Assembly: GCF_900115085.1 (NCBI RefSeq) | Contig: NZ_FOVF01000034.1 | Span: forward strand, 1-51,527 | Direction: 5' to 3' | Source: Dokdonella immobilis | GTDB taxonomy: Bacteria > Pseudomonadota > Gammaproteobacteria > Xanthomonadales > Rhodanobacteraceae | Length of the DNA stretch: 51,527 nucleotides | In this document: piece by piece, positions 26,479 through 35,832 of the stretch | Position numbering within the stretch: position 1 is the stretch's first letter | How the letters are laid out: every line of letters starts with the position of its first letter | Notes under the pieces: model-generated | Database searches by the model: none | What the model was told of the DNA's origin: nothing | Seen by the model: only the letters and a program-made list of their open reading frames with translations | Made by a program: the position numbers and the translations under genes

Positions 26479-27231
26479 ATGAATGTCGATGCCTACACCG
26501 CGCCTGTCCACTTTCACCCAGGTCCGAACGCGGCGTTCCTCGTGGTCTGCGACCACGCATCCAACGCGGTGCCAGAGGAATACCAGGCGCTCGGGCTGCC
26601 CGCGCATGCGCTCGAGCAGCATATCGCCTGGGATCCCGGAGCGCGGGGCGTCAGCTTCGCCCTCGCCGATCGACTCGAATGCCCCGTGATCCTCGGCGGA
26701 AGCTCACGATTGCTGATCGATTTGAATCGCGACATCGACGACGCCAGCTCGATCACCGCCGAAATCGACAGCACCTTCGTGCCGGCAAATCTGGCCATCA
26801 GCGACGACGAGCGAGCCCAGCGCGTGCGCCGATTCTTCGCGCCTTACCATGCCCGCATCGATGCCTGGCTCGACGAGCAGCTGGCCCGGCGTATCAAGCC
26901 GGTACTGATTTCCGTGCACAGCTTCACCCCACGATTCGGCAGCATCGAGCGGCCGTGGCCGATTGCCGTGCTGTGGAAGAAGTCGCGCGATCCGGTCGCG
27001 CCGCTGATCGACTGGTTCGCCGCACAGGGTTATCAGGTCGGCGACAACCAGCCCTACGATGCGCGGGTGCTCGGTGGGCATACCCTCGAATGCCACGCCC
27101 TACGGCGCAATCTTGCGCACGTCCTGTTCGAGATCCGCAACAACGAGATCGGAACCGTGCAGCAACAGCAGCAGTGGGGCGAGCGCCTGCATCGCGCGAT
27201 AGTCGAGACGCGCTTCGGAATGCACGGCTGA
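26479..27231 (+). CDS. N-formylglutamate amidohydrolase family protein
   Basis: The 250-residue product matches the family of N-formylglutamate amidohydrolases: FLVVCDHASNAVPEEYQALG near the start, HIAWDPGARGVSFALADRL, then SSRLLIDLNRDIDD, SVHSFTP and a C-terminal LFEIRNNEI. The DHAS, DxNR and VHSF motifs are the expected zinc and substrate contacts. These hydrolases release formate and glutamate from N-formylglutamate; several members outside histidine degradation act on other N-formyl or N-acyl amino acids. No hut genes are nearby, so the substrate is open. The start at 26479 (MNVDAYTAPVHF) fits the family length of about 250. Confidence 0.85.
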   Translation: MNVDAYTAPVHFHPGPNAAFLVVCDHASNAVPEEYQALGLPAHALEQHIAWDPGARGVSFALADRLECPVILGGSSRLLIDLNRDIDDASSITAEIDSTFVPANLAISDDERAQRVRRFFAPYHARIDAWLDEQLARRIKPVLISVHSFTPRFGSIERPWPIAVLWKKSRDPVAPLIDWFAAQGYQVGDNQPYDARVLGGHTLECHALRRNLAHVLFEIRNNEIGTVQQQQQWGERLHRAIVETRFGMHG

Positions 27232-27304
27232 AAGTCGGTCGGCCACTTGATTCGGCGCGCGCAAGTCGGCCGTGCGAAATGACTGCCTCACGGTGATTCG
27301 CGGC

Positions 27305-28090
27305 TCAGGCCTCGGGCCAGGTCGAGGCGTCGATGGTTTCGCGATAGGCGTGGTAGGTCGCATAGGCCAGCCAGGGCATGACCACGCCGAGACCGACCAG
27401 GGCGCTGGCGAAACCGATCGCGGTGAGCACGCAGATGACCAGCGCCCACTCGAGCATGACGAGCTTGTTGCGCAGCACGGCGTTGATGCTCGACAGGCAG
27501 GCCGTGACCATGTCCACCTCGTGGTCGGCGATCATCGGCAGCGAAAACGCCGAGGTCGCGAAGGTCAGCGCGGCGAACACCGAGCCGATCGCCGAACCGA
27601 TCAGCAGGAACTCCATGAGCGCGTGCGTGTCGCCCTCGGGTGCCGGGAAGAACGCGGTGAGCATCATTCCCGAGCGCGACCAGACCAGCACGATGACGAA
27701 CTGGATCAGGGCAAAGATGCCGGCGCTGCCGAGCACCCGCCGCGCCATTGCAAACGAATCGGAGAGCCGTGGCTGGCGACCGCGTAGCAGAGCGCGACTG
27801 ACCGAGTAGAGGCCGACGCCGATCAGCGGCGCGATGTAGACGAAGCCCGACAGCAGGGCCGCGAGCAGGGCAAAACGACCCAGGGACCAGGCGAACCCGG
27901 AAACAAGGGCACTGAGCAGTACGATGACGCTACCAAACAGGGCGCTCAGGGCCGGAGTCTGGCGCAGGTCGGACCAGCCGAGGCGAAGCCAGTGCCACGG
28001 CGCATCGGCGGTCAGGATCCGGCAGGGGACCACGAAGGGCCGTGGAATATCTCCGCGCCCATGGTCATCGTTTGCGGACGGATCGTTCAC
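27305..28090 (-). CDS. DUF2189 integral membrane protein
   Basis: The 261-residue product has a hydrophilic N terminus followed by about six transmembrane segments: ALFGSVIVLLSALVSGFAW, LLAALLSGFVYIAPLIGVGL, IFALIQFVIVLVW, LIGSAIGSVFAALTF and LVICVLTAIGFASALVGLG. The motif APWHWLRLGWSDLRQTP and the PLIGVGLYSVSR helix are typical of DUF2189 proteins, a family of unknown function sometimes found near cytochrome oxidase genes. I placed the start at the GTG at 28090 because a G-rich stretch precedes it and upstream sequence looks non-coding. It converges with the amidohydrolase gene. Confidence 0.82.
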   Translation of the reverse strand: MNDPSANDDHGRGDIPRPFVVPCRILTADAPWHWLRLGWSDLRQTPALSALFGSVIVLLSALVSGFAWSLGRFALLAALLSGFVYIAPLIGVGLYSVSRALLRGRQPRLSDSFAMARRVLGSAGIFALIQFVIVLVWSRSGMMLTAFFPAPEGDTHALMEFLLIGSAIGSVFAALTFATSAFSLPMIADHEVDMVTACLSSINAVLRNKLVMLEWALVICVLTAIGFASALVGLGVVMPWLAYATYHAYRETIDASTWPEA

Positions 28091-28505
28091 CGGTGGCCCC
28101 CCCGAAGTCTGCGATAACCCGTTCGAACGATGCGAACCGTACAACCGGGGTCCGGGCGATACAACCGGAGCTGCACCCTGGGCCCTGGGCCTGCGTCCCC
28201 GCCGAACTGTCTGCAAACCGGTTGCATGGCTCAAGCATGACTGCAATGGGTCGCGACAGGCATGGGCAGATGAGTCCGGAAGGGGCCCGAGCGGCATTGG
28301 CTCTTCGATTCAGCCTGCCTGCAGAGCGTGCGGGGAACGCCCAGACGGCCAGGTGAGGGGGCGCGGGCAATCCTCCCTGCAAAGGATGTCGCGGGGGCGA
28401 GCAGGCGGGACGCCATTACGTCCAGGGACCTAGTCAGGCACCCTCAAAGTCGGTTAACGTTGGCGCCGGCTTGTCTCCATGCCGGAGACGTCAGGGGATA
28501 CAGTT
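28091..28505. other. 415-base divergent intergenic region
   Basis: It separates the DUF2189 gene and the sialidase-fold gene and should hold both promoters. No convincing boxes or small genes were seen. A short direct repeat (TACAACCGG near 28140 and 28160) is the only local structure. Confidence 0.45.
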
Positions 28506-31313
28506 TTGAACCGATATCCATTCTTGCGGGGTGGATTCGTCCGCGTGCATGCGGCGATCCTGATCAGTGTCCTGGCCTTCGGCGCACACGCCGACGAGTC
28601 GGCCGGAAATATTGCGGATGCGGCCTACAAGGCGCAATTGCGCGCATCTCCCTATGTCACGGCCGAATCCTGCGCCGTGCTCGACGATCCCAAACAGGCC
28701 AATCTGATGGACGGCCTGCTGTTCTTCCTGGCCAAGGCGTGCGGGCGCCAGGGGGAATTCATCGGACAGGTCGAAAGCGTCGATGCCGGCTTCCTGCCGC
28801 CGTACCTCGAGCCGAATACGGATCTCAATGTAAGCAATCCGGCCGGCGATACCGGCACCACGCGCACCCAGAGCGAAACCTCGATCGAGCGCAATCCGGT
28901 CACCGGCACGCTCTGCGCGGCCTACAACGATTCCTTCCATGGCGTCACCCAGAACGTCGGCTTCTCCGGTTACTCGCGTTCGACCGACGGCGGCAATACC
29001 TGGGTCGACCGTGGCGCGGTGAGCGCCGACGACAGTGGTGACCCGAGCCTGGTCTGGCGCCGACAGGACGGCAAGTTCTATTACGCCGCGTTGCGCAACG
29101 GCGGACTCGCGCTGTTCCGTTCGGATGATGATTGCCAGAGCTTCGTGTTGGTCAGCCAGTTCGCGACCAACAACGACGATAAGGAAATCATGGCGATCGA
29201 CAACGAGCCGACCAGCCCGTTCTACGGCCGCATCTACATTGTCTGGACCGACTTCGGCAGCGGCTCGCGGATCTACAGCATCTTCTCCAGCGACGCCGGT
29301 GCGACCTGGTCGGCCCAGCTCGCAATCAGTCCGTCCGGCGAGAGCAACCAGGGTGCCTGGCCGACCATCGCCCCGAACGGCGACGTCTATGTCACCTGGC
29401 TGAAGTGGTTGCCGCCGAACGGCTACCCGACCGGCAACATCGAGATTCCGATCTACCGGTCCACCAACGGCGGCGTGAGCTACTCCGTGCTGACCCCAGC
29501 CATGACCAACAAGGTCAATCCGCGCGAAGCCGCTGCGACCAGCAGCTGCGGGCGCCCGGCGATCAAGGGCAACGTACGCCTGCTGCCCTCGCCGCAGATC
29601 GTATTCCGCAACGGCTACCTGCATACGGTCTACGCCTACGATCCGGACGGCGTGAACACCGGCGACGTCATCGACGTGTTCTATCGTCGCTACAACCCGG
29701 CCACCTCGACTTGGGATGCGGAAGTCCGCATCAATGACGATGCGACCACGACCGATCAGTACCAGCCGACCATTTCGGTAGGTTCTGCCGGGCAGGTCAC
29801 GGTGGGTTACTACAGCCGCCAGCTCGATCCGAACAATCTCCAGATCGACTATTACTCGCGCACGTCCTTCAACAATGGCGCGAGCTGGTCGCAGCCGAGC
29901 GTGCGCCTGTCCGACGCCTCCAGCGCGATCGTGCTCGATAGCTCGCTGGCGACCTGCTACCACGGCGACTACGACCAGCAGTTGCAGGACGACAATGGAC
30001 GCGCCCACTACCTGTGGTCGGATGATCGCGGCAGCACGCCCGACGTGTACACCGATCGGACCCTGGTCGGCACCAACTACCTGCTCGTACCGGTAACCAG
30101 CAGCGTCGCCGTATGTTCGCCCGCGAACGCCGACTACACGCTCAACGTCAACCAGTTCCTCGGCTTCAGCGAGCCGGTGACCTTGTCGGCATCGGGCAAC
30201 CCGGCCAACTCGACGGTCACCTTCGGCACCAATCCGGTGGCACCGGGGGGTTCGAGCTCGGTGACCATCACAACGGCGGGCGTTGCTGCCGGAAGCTCGG
30301 TGATCGACATTTCCGGTCTCTCCAGTCCCGGCGCGGTCGTTCAGACCACCGCGCTTGGCCTCAGCGTCTCGACTGCCGCGCCGGTTGCGCCGGTACTCAA
30401 TACACCGGCGAACAACGCGACCGTCGTTCCGGTCCGCCCGACCTTCGCCTGGGCCGCGGCGCCGCAGGGTGTCAACTACGTGCTCGAAGTCGACAACGAG
30501 CCGTCGTTTGCCCCGCCGCTGACCTACACCGCGACGGTCACGGGCACCAGCCATGTACCGAACTCGGATCTTCCTTCCAATACGACGCTTTACTGGCGCG
30601 TACGTTCGGACAACGTCTGTGGCACCGGGCCGGATGCAGCAGCCTTCACCTTCACGACGGTACCGCTGCCGGGCGATTGCCCGATCGGCGCCGTGGCCAA
30701 CAACGTCTATTCGACGGATTTCGAGGGCGACAATTCGGCCTGGACGCTTGGGGCGGGCAGCGTCGGTTCGAGCAACTGGGCGATTTCGACGGCACGTCCG
30801 CATGGCGGCACCAATGCGTTCCTGGCCCAGGATCTGGCGGCCGCCTCCGACCAGCGCCTGATCTCGCCGGCGATCGCCTTGCCGACCGGACAGGATCCGC
30901 TGGCGCTTATCTTCTGGAACGACCAGACCCTCGAGAAGAACGGAACGACGGGTTGCTATGACGGCGCGATCCTGGAGATTTCGACGGACGGTGGCGCCAA
31001 CTTCACCCAGGTGCCGGGCGTTTCGGCCCTGACCGACCCGTACGACGGTCCGATCAGCGGATCGTTCCAGAATCCGCTCGCGGGCCTGAGCGCGTGGTGT
31101 GGCGATCCGCAGGCTTACCTGCGCTCCGTGATCGACCTGACTGCGTTCGCAGGACAGACCGTGCAGTTCCGATTCCGGGTCGGCAGCGACAGTTCGGTCG
31201 GGCGCACGCCGCATGGCTGGTACATCGACGACGTCGCCGTGCAGTCATGCCAGTCCTCCGTTTCCGATGTCATCTTCGCCGACGGTTTCGATCCGGTCGT
31301 CGTCGTTCCGTAA
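28506..31313 (+). CDS. Secreted sialidase-fold/BNR-repeat protein ending in the GFD motif
   Basis: The product of about 935 residues has a signal peptide (VHAAILISVLAFGAHA). A six-bladed-propeller region (about 100-540) carries Asp-box-like turns: SRSTDGGNTWVD, SSDAGATWS, RSTNGGVSYS and NNGASWSQ. Asp boxes mark sialidase/BNR folds, but I see no clear arginine triad, so catalysis is unproven. An Ig-like or FN3-like part follows (about 640-730, TPANNATVVPVRPTFAWAA), then a MAM-like jelly roll ending GWYIDDVAV. The C terminus is DVIFADGFDPVVVVP, the GFD signature plus six residues. I chose the TTG at 28506 because AGGGG sits eight bases upstream; an in-frame ATG at 28479 lacks a ribosome site. 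It probably acts outside the cell or on its surface. Confidence 0.82.
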   Translation: MNRYPFLRGGFVRVHAAILISVLAFGAHADESAGNIADAAYKAQLRASPYVTAESCAVLDDPKQANLMDGLLFFLAKACGRQGEFIGQVESVDAGFLPPYLEPNTDLNVSNPAGDTGTTRTQSETSIERNPVTGTLCAAYNDSFHGVTQNVGFSGYSRSTDGGNTWVDRGAVSADDSGDPSLVWRRQDGKFYYAALRNGGLALFRSDDDCQSFVLVSQFATNNDDKEIMAIDNEPTSPFYGRIYIVWTDFGSGSRIYSIFSSDAGATWSAQLAISPSGESNQGAWPTIAPNGDVYVTWLKWLPPNGYPTGNIEIPIYRSTNGGVSYSVLTPAMTNKVNPREAAATSSCGRPAIKGNVRLLPSPQIVFRNGYLHTVYAYDPDGVNTGDVIDVFYRRYNPATSTWDAEVRINDDATTTDQYQPTISVGSAGQVTVGYYSRQLDPNNLQIDYYSRTSFNNGASWSQPSVRLSDASSAIVLDSSLATCYHGDYDQQLQDDNGRAHYLWSDDRGSTPDVYTDRTLVGTNYLLVPVTSSVAVCSPANADYTLNVNQFLGFSEPVTLSASGNPANSTVTFGTNPVAPGGSSSVTITTAGVAAGSSVIDISGLSSPGAVVQTTALGLSVSTAAPVAPVLNTPANNATVVPVRPTFAWAAAPQGVNYVLEVDNEPSFAPPLTYTATVTGTSHVPNSDLPSNTTLYWRVRSDNVCGTGPDAAAFTFTTVPLPGDCPIGAVANNVYSTDFEGDNSAWTLGAGSVGSSNWAISTARPHGGTNAFLAQDLAAASDQRLISPAIALPTGQDPLALIFWNDQTLEKNGTTGCYDGAILEISTDGGANFTQVPGVSALTDPYDGPISGSFQNPLAGLSAWCGDPQAYLRSVIDLTAFAGQTVQFRFRVGSDSSVGRTPHGWYIDDVAVQSCQSSVSDVIFADGFDPVVVVP

Positions 31314-31321
31314 GGCCAACT

Positions 31322-31355
31322 GGCCCGGGGCAGGGTGCGAACCCTGTCCCGGGCC
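31322..31355. terminator. Strong 15-bp hairpin with a GCGA tetraloop between convergent genes
   Basis: GGCCCGGGGCAGGGT pairs with ACCCTGTCCCGGGCC (one G-U) around GCGA, a GNRA-type loop. It begins eight bases after the sialidase-fold gene's stop. TGCTTT follows on the plus strand. It probably ends transcription from the left and may work in both directions. Confidence 0.65.
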
Positions 31356-31466
31356 TGCTTTCGGGTTGCCCGGTTGGGGGTGGAACTTGAGCACACCCAC
31401 CTGTCGGCAGGTCGTCAGGTAGCCGCGATCAGGCGCCCGCGATGGGGCAGGCGCATGCCGATGGTT

Positions 31467-32375
31467 TCAAGTGTCCGCAATGAATCGCGCCAGTACGCGC
31501 GCCAGTTCCTCGCCGACATCTTCCTGCAGAAAGTGGCCACCTCCGGCCAAGGTCCGGTGGGCCTGCTTGCGGGCGCCCGGAATCAGCTTCTGCAACACGG
31601 CGTCCGCACCCCGCGTGATCGGATCTTGGTCGCTGAATGCGGTCAGGAACGGTTTTTCCCATTGCATGAGCGACTTCCAGGCTTGCCGGTTCGGTTCGGC
31701 AGCCGGGTCATCCGGCGTGGTCGGTACCAGCAGAGGGAACGCGCGCGCACCCGCCTTGAAGGATTCGTCGGGAAATGGCGCGTCGTAGGCGGCGATCTCG
31801 CTTTCCGTGAGACGCTTGGCGCAGCCGCGCGAAACGATTTGACCGACCGGAAAGACCGGTGTGCTGCGCGCATATTCGCGCCATTCGCGGAAGGCCGTGC
31901 CCGGATCGTGGTCGCCCGTCGGAAGAAAGGTGTTGGCGGCCAGCACGCGGGCAAACCGACCGCCATGCTCGGCGACCAGACGCAGTCCGATCAGGCCGCC
32001 CCAGTCCTGGCAGCACAACGTGATGCCCCGCAGATCGACCGCTTCGAGGAAGGCCGACATCCAGTCGACGTGGCCCTGGTAGCTGTAGTCCGCGATCGAT
32101 GCCGGCTTGTCCGAACGGCCGAAACCGATCAGATCCGGGGCGACGACGCGGTGTCCGGCATCGAGCAGCACGGGGATCATCTTCCGGTACAGATACGACC
32201 AGGAGGGCTCGCCATGCAGGAGCAGGACCGGCGCAGCAGCGCGCGGGCCTTCGTCGAGATAGTGCAGGCGTAACGGCTGCAGGCTGCCCCTGTCGCCCAA
32301 CTCGACATAGTGGGGTGCGAAATCAAAACCGGGTAGCGTGTCGAATCGATCCTCGGGCGTGCGCAAAACCTGCAT
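31467..32375 (-). CDS. Haloalkane dehalogenase, subfamily I
   Basis: The 302-residue alpha/beta-hydrolase shows the features of DhlA-type haloalkane dehalogenases: oxyanion segment HGEPSWSYLYRKM with Glu56, GFGRSDKP, and nucleophile elbow CCQDWGG with Asp124 and halide-binding Trp125. Trp165 in AFREW sits in the cap domain, the acid Asp251 is in SDQDP and the base His281 is in GGGHFLQED. Residues 56, 124 and 125 carry the same numbers as in DhlA. The enzyme hydrolyses carbon-halogen bonds of haloalkanes to alcohol and halide; natural substrates of most such chromosomal enzymes are unknown. The start at 32375 gives the usual length of about 300. An SDR gene lies upstream on the same strand, 166 bases away. 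Confidence 0.9.
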   Translation of the reverse strand: MQVLRTPEDRFDTLPGFDFAPHYVELGDRGSLQPLRLHYLDEGPRAAAPVLLLHGEPSWSYLYRKMIPVLLDAGHRVVAPDLIGFGRSDKPASIADYSYQGHVDWMSAFLEAVDLRGITLCCQDWGGLIGLRLVAEHGGRFARVLAANTFLPTGDHDPGTAFREWREYARSTPVFPVGQIVSRGCAKRLTESEIAAYDAPFPDESFKAGARAFPLLVPTTPDDPAAEPNRQAWKSLMQWEKPFLTAFSDQDPITRGADAVLQKLIPGARKQAHRTLAGGGHFLQEDVGEELARVLARFIADT

Positions 32376-32541
32376 TGCGATGTTCCTTCGTGAACGTGGG
32401 AGCGACGGTAGCAGACGCATGGCAACCGGTCAGGATTCGAGCACGCCTGTTGCGGGACCGACGGCCGCGGTCGGAAATTGTCCCATCCCGAGCCACCAGT
32501 GCTTACACGATCCTCGCACCGTGTCGACCGCGCAGATCGGG

Positions 32542-33240
32542 CTAGAACACGACCGGCTGGCTGAGTGGATGGACCAGCAGTTCATCGATTCGAAGGTGCG
32601 GCTCGGCGCCCAGCACGTGCAGCACCGAACGGGCGACGTCGAGCGGCCGCAGGTCGTTCCGGCGTTCCACGCGGCCCGGGATATTGCCGTTGAAGAAGGT
32701 GTCGGTAAGGCCCGGCCTGATCTCGGTCACGCGCATCCCGTAGTCCTGGCCTTCGAAGGCCAGGGCCTGGGTCAGGGCGCGCTGTGCATACTTGCTGGCC
32801 GAATAGAGCCCGCCGCCTGCAAACGTGCGGTTGCTGACATCGCTGGTGACGTTGACCATCTGGCTGTGCTTGCCGGTTTCGTGACGTTTGCGGAAGTGCG
32901 GCACGAAATGCCGGCTGGTCAGGATCAGGCCGAGGACATTGGTGTCCATGACGCGCCGATACTCCTCGACCGTCACGTCTTCCATCGCCTTGAACACGCC
33001 GATGCCGGCATTGTTGACGAGAGTGTCCACGTCCGCCGCGACGGCGATGCGGGCGAATTCGGCGACGCTCGACTCATCGATGACGTCCAGCGCTGCGAAC
33101 TGCACGCCATCGATCGGAGGATCGGGCGGGCGCCGCGAGCCGGCGATGACGCGCGCGCCGTTTGCGGCAAGCAATCCGGCAATGGCAATTCCGATGCCGC
33201 GGCTGGCGCCGGTAACGGCTACGACACGATCCTTCAACAT
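32542..33240 (-). CDS. Short-chain dehydrogenase/reductase
   Basis: The 232-residue product starts [20 protein letters not shown], with the TGxxxGIG cofactor motif at 10-17. It continues with [17 protein letters not shown] (NNAG), [20 protein letters not shown] (catalytic Ser and Tyr) and [12 protein letters not shown]. The adenine-pocket Asp is visible in [10 protein letters not shown] basic SRR after the second strand favours NADP. It is a classical cytosolic SDR; the substrate is unknown. The neighbouring dehalogenase gene suggests, weakly, that it could oxidise an alcohol product, but the gap between the two genes is large enough for separate promoters. Confidence 0.88.
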   Translation of the reverse strand: MLKDRVVAVTGASRGIGIAIAGLLAANGARVIAGSRRPPDPPIDGVQFAALDVIDESSVAEFARIAVAADVDTLVNNAGIGVFKAMEDVTVEEYRRVMDTNVLGLILTSRHFVPHFRKRHETGKHSQMVNVTSDVSNRTFAGGGLYSASKYAQRALTQALAFEGQDYGMRVTEIRPGLTDTFFNGNIPGRVERRNDLRPLDVARSVLHVLGAEPHLRIDELLVHPLSQPVVF

Positions 33241-33485
33241 TCAGCTTGTCCGATCAAGGTCAGTCCGGCAGGAACCTGCATGGCGGCAATCCCGTTAGAT
33301 GGCCAGCAACGAAGGCAGATGCTAGTGCATACGCGGAAGAGCGGATACCTGCGCTGAGGCGCCGGCCTCCCATGCGCGTCGGCCTGCGGCCGGGTCGACG
33401 CGATCGCCTGCCGAATCCGCGTCGAGCACGAGACGAGTTTGCTGGTGCGTGCCTGCACGCGCGTGCCTCCTCGAAGCCGGGCCGA

Positions 33486-35558
33486 TCATCGTGACGCCGG
33501 TCCGGCAATCATGAGGTCCATGCTCAGTGAGGTCAGGGTGACGGTCGCCAGTGCCCCGTTGGCCGAGACCGCGATGCTCGGGCCTGCGCCATCGGGAACA
33601 TGTTCGCTGGCAACGGCTTGCGGCTTGCCATCGGGAAGTCTCATCGACCACAGCAGGTTCTTGTCGCGATAGGTGAGGACGCTGCCGTTCAGGGCGAAGG
33701 CCTCGGGCATGGAATCGTCGGAAAGTACCAGCGCGTCGACGGTTTGGGGTTCGGCGAGAGGTGCGAACCTGAGCTCGCCGGAACCCGGGGTCCGCCACGC
33801 AAGCCATTCGTTCGAGGCGCGGTAGGCAGCGACCGGACCCAGTCCCAGGTTCTCGGCAGTAGCCTGGCCTGCGCGCAGTTGCATCAACGTACTCTGCGCG
33901 GTGCCATGGCCGACCAGATAGAGCAGGCGATCGGGGAGCTCGATGCCCTGGAACGCCCCCGGCTCGACTTCGCTCATGACTGAGAGCACGTCGCCATCGA
34001 GCTGATATCGGTACAAGCGGGTCTGCCGATTTTCGTAGGCCGTGAGGACCAGCGAGTTGTCGCGTGCCGACCAGGTCGGTCTGACCCAGCGCAATGAGGG
34101 ATCGAGTGCCAGTTGCCGGGTCTTGCCAGTGAGCGCGTCGTGGACGAGGACCGATTCGGCGCCGTTGCGGTTGCTGCCCAGGGCAATCAGGCGCCCGTCG
34201 GCGGAAAACTCGGGTTGGGCTTCGTAACGCAGTGAGCGCGCGATGGCGGTCCATGTTCCGCCGATCGCGTCGCGCAGCCAGATGTCGGCGTCGTAGCGGG
34301 CCTCCGACCAGACCGCGGCACCATTCGCGGCGATGTCGATGGATCGCGCGCCGCGGCCACCGATCAGTTCCGGCTGGCCACCCGGGCGTAACCGGTGCAA
34401 TGCGCGATAGAGGATCAGGTCACCGGCAATCCAGAGGTTGCGGCTGTCCGGTTCGAAAGCATGGCCGTAGACCGGTTCCGGACGCTTCAACAGCGCCACC
34501 GGCGGCGCCATCCGTGGCCATGGGGCGCGCCATAGCTGCCGGTCGTCGCCGTTGACACTCGCGTAGACGATTTCCGTGCCATCGGTCGAGAGCCGTGGAT
34601 CGACGTGAGCCCCTTCGTGCAGCAGGGGCATCGTCAGGCGCCGTAGTTCGCCGCTGCGCCGGTCGAGTTGGATCAGTCCCGGTGCATGATTCGCGTCGAC
34701 TGGTTTGCCGGTAAGGATCAACGCGAGGCCGCCATCGGCCCACTCGATGCCGCCGCTTGCCGAATCCGCGCATTCACCGACGCGCACGTGATGACCGTCG
34801 ACCACATCCACGCTCCACACTTCGCAGCCTGATTCGCCGTGGCGCGTCAGCGCGATTTCGCGACCATCGGGGGATGGTGCGGGGTGGCGCAGTGCCTTTG
34901 CATCCTGCCAGAGGACGCGCTCGGCCCGATTGCCCGGGTCGACCATGACCAGCTCGCTGGCTTCGCTGCCTGGCGCCGAACGGATATAGACCACGCGTCC
35001 CAGGACGTCGAATCGTGCGTCGTATTCGAGGCGGGGGTCGGCAGCCAGCGGTTGGGCCGAGAGGAGATCGACGGCGAGTTCGGCCCGATGCACGGACCCA
35101 GCCTCGGGATCGACGATATGCCGCCAGGTGAGCGCCAGCAGCGCCATGGCGGCGAGCGCCGACAAGGAAAGGCGCAAACCCCGAATGCGTGCGCGCGATG
35201 GCAGGGAGGTGGCGGGCCCGGCCGCGTCGGCACGGCCGGTTGGATCGTTCCGGGCTGTCTCAGCGATCCATCGATAGCCTCCCTTTGACAGGGTTTCGAT
35301 GAATCGCGGCTCGCGGGCGTCGTCGCCAAGGATCGCGCGAAGTTCGGCGATGGCGCGGGAGAGAACCTCATCGTTGACTTCGCGTCGGGTCCAGACCTGC
35401 TCGATCAGGCCTTCGCGGGTGAGTACCGTTCCGGGTTCGTCGAGGAACCGGCGCAGCAGTCGATCCAGCAGGGGCTTCAGGCGGACTTCGCGCCCGGGCT
35501 GGACCAGGAGGCGTCGCCCGGGCGTGTAGCGCCAATGCAGGAAGGTGTAGTCAGCCAT
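33486..35558 (-). CDS. CadC-like transmembrane regulator with TolB-type beta-propeller
   Basis: The 690-residue product joins three parts. An OmpR-type winged helix (about 1-100: VRLKPLLDRLLRRFLDEPG, TREGLIEQVWTRREVNDEVL, FIETLSKGGYRWIAE) is followed by one transmembrane helix (about 126-145, LRLSLSALAAMALLALTW) and a long periplasmic beta-propeller (about 160-690, TolB/WD40-like strands such as SPDGREIALTR, STDGTEIVYAS and SADGRLIALGS). CadC-family proteins bind DNA from the membrane while sensing a periplasmic signal. In-frame ATGs at 35579 and 35567 are alternative starts. The nearest divergent gene encodes a secreted propeller protein with a start 275 bases away, a possible target. Confidence 0.85.
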   Translation of the reverse strand: MADYTFLHWRYTPGRRLLVQPGREVRLKPLLDRLLRRFLDEPGTVLTREGLIEQVWTRREVNDEVLSRAIAELRAILGDDAREPRFIETLSKGGYRWIAETARNDPTGRADAAGPATSLPSRARIRGLRLSLSALAAMALLALTWRHIVDPEAGSVHRAELAVDLLSAQPLAADPRLEYDARFDVLGRVVYIRSAPGSEASELVMVDPGNRAERVLWQDAKALRHPAPSPDGREIALTRHGESGCEVWSVDVVDGHHVRVGECADSASGGIEWADGGLALILTGKPVDANHAPGLIQLDRRSGELRRLTMPLLHEGAHVDPRLSTDGTEIVYASVNGDDRQLWRAPWPRMAPPVALLKRPEPVYGHAFEPDSRNLWIAGDLILYRALHRLRPGGQPELIGGRGARSIDIAANGAAVWSEARYDADIWLRDAIGGTWTAIARSLRYEAQPEFSADGRLIALGSNRNGAESVLVHDALTGKTRQLALDPSLRWVRPTWSARDNSLVLTAYENRQTRLYRYQLDGDVLSVMSEVEPGAFQGIELPDRLLYLVGHGTAQSTLMQLRAGQATAENLGLGPVAAYRASNEWLAWRTPGSGELRFAPLAEPQTVDALVLSDDSMPEAFALNGSVLTYRDKNLLWSMRLPDGKPQAVASEHVPDGAGPSIAVSANGALATVTLTSLSMDLMIAGPASR

Positions 35559-35832
35559 CGGATCCATCGGTCTGCCCATTCCGGAATGCTAGCAAGTCCC
35601 CGGCGCCTTGCCGCGGCCTGGATCTCCGATTCGGTAGACGCCTGCAAGGACGCACATGTCCCGGCTGCCCGTCACATCCGTTGACTGCGCGACCTTGCGA
35701 GGCTGGCGGATGAGGCGCAGGACTCGGAGGATTCTGCAAAGGAGGAAAAACGGAGGTCTTCGGAACGTTTTGCGAAGGACGTCGGGGGCCCTTGCTTCCA
35801 TGCTGCGACCTCCCGAACCGCGGAGTCCAGCC

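Noticed and set aside
28491-31214. 907-codon minus-strand open frame
   Set aside because: Antisense of the sialidase-fold gene, whose signal peptide and Asp boxes are unambiguous.
33241-33485. Possible small gene between the SDR and the CadC-like regulator
   Set aside because: The only frames are Arg/Pro-rich with non-ATG starts and no ribosome site.
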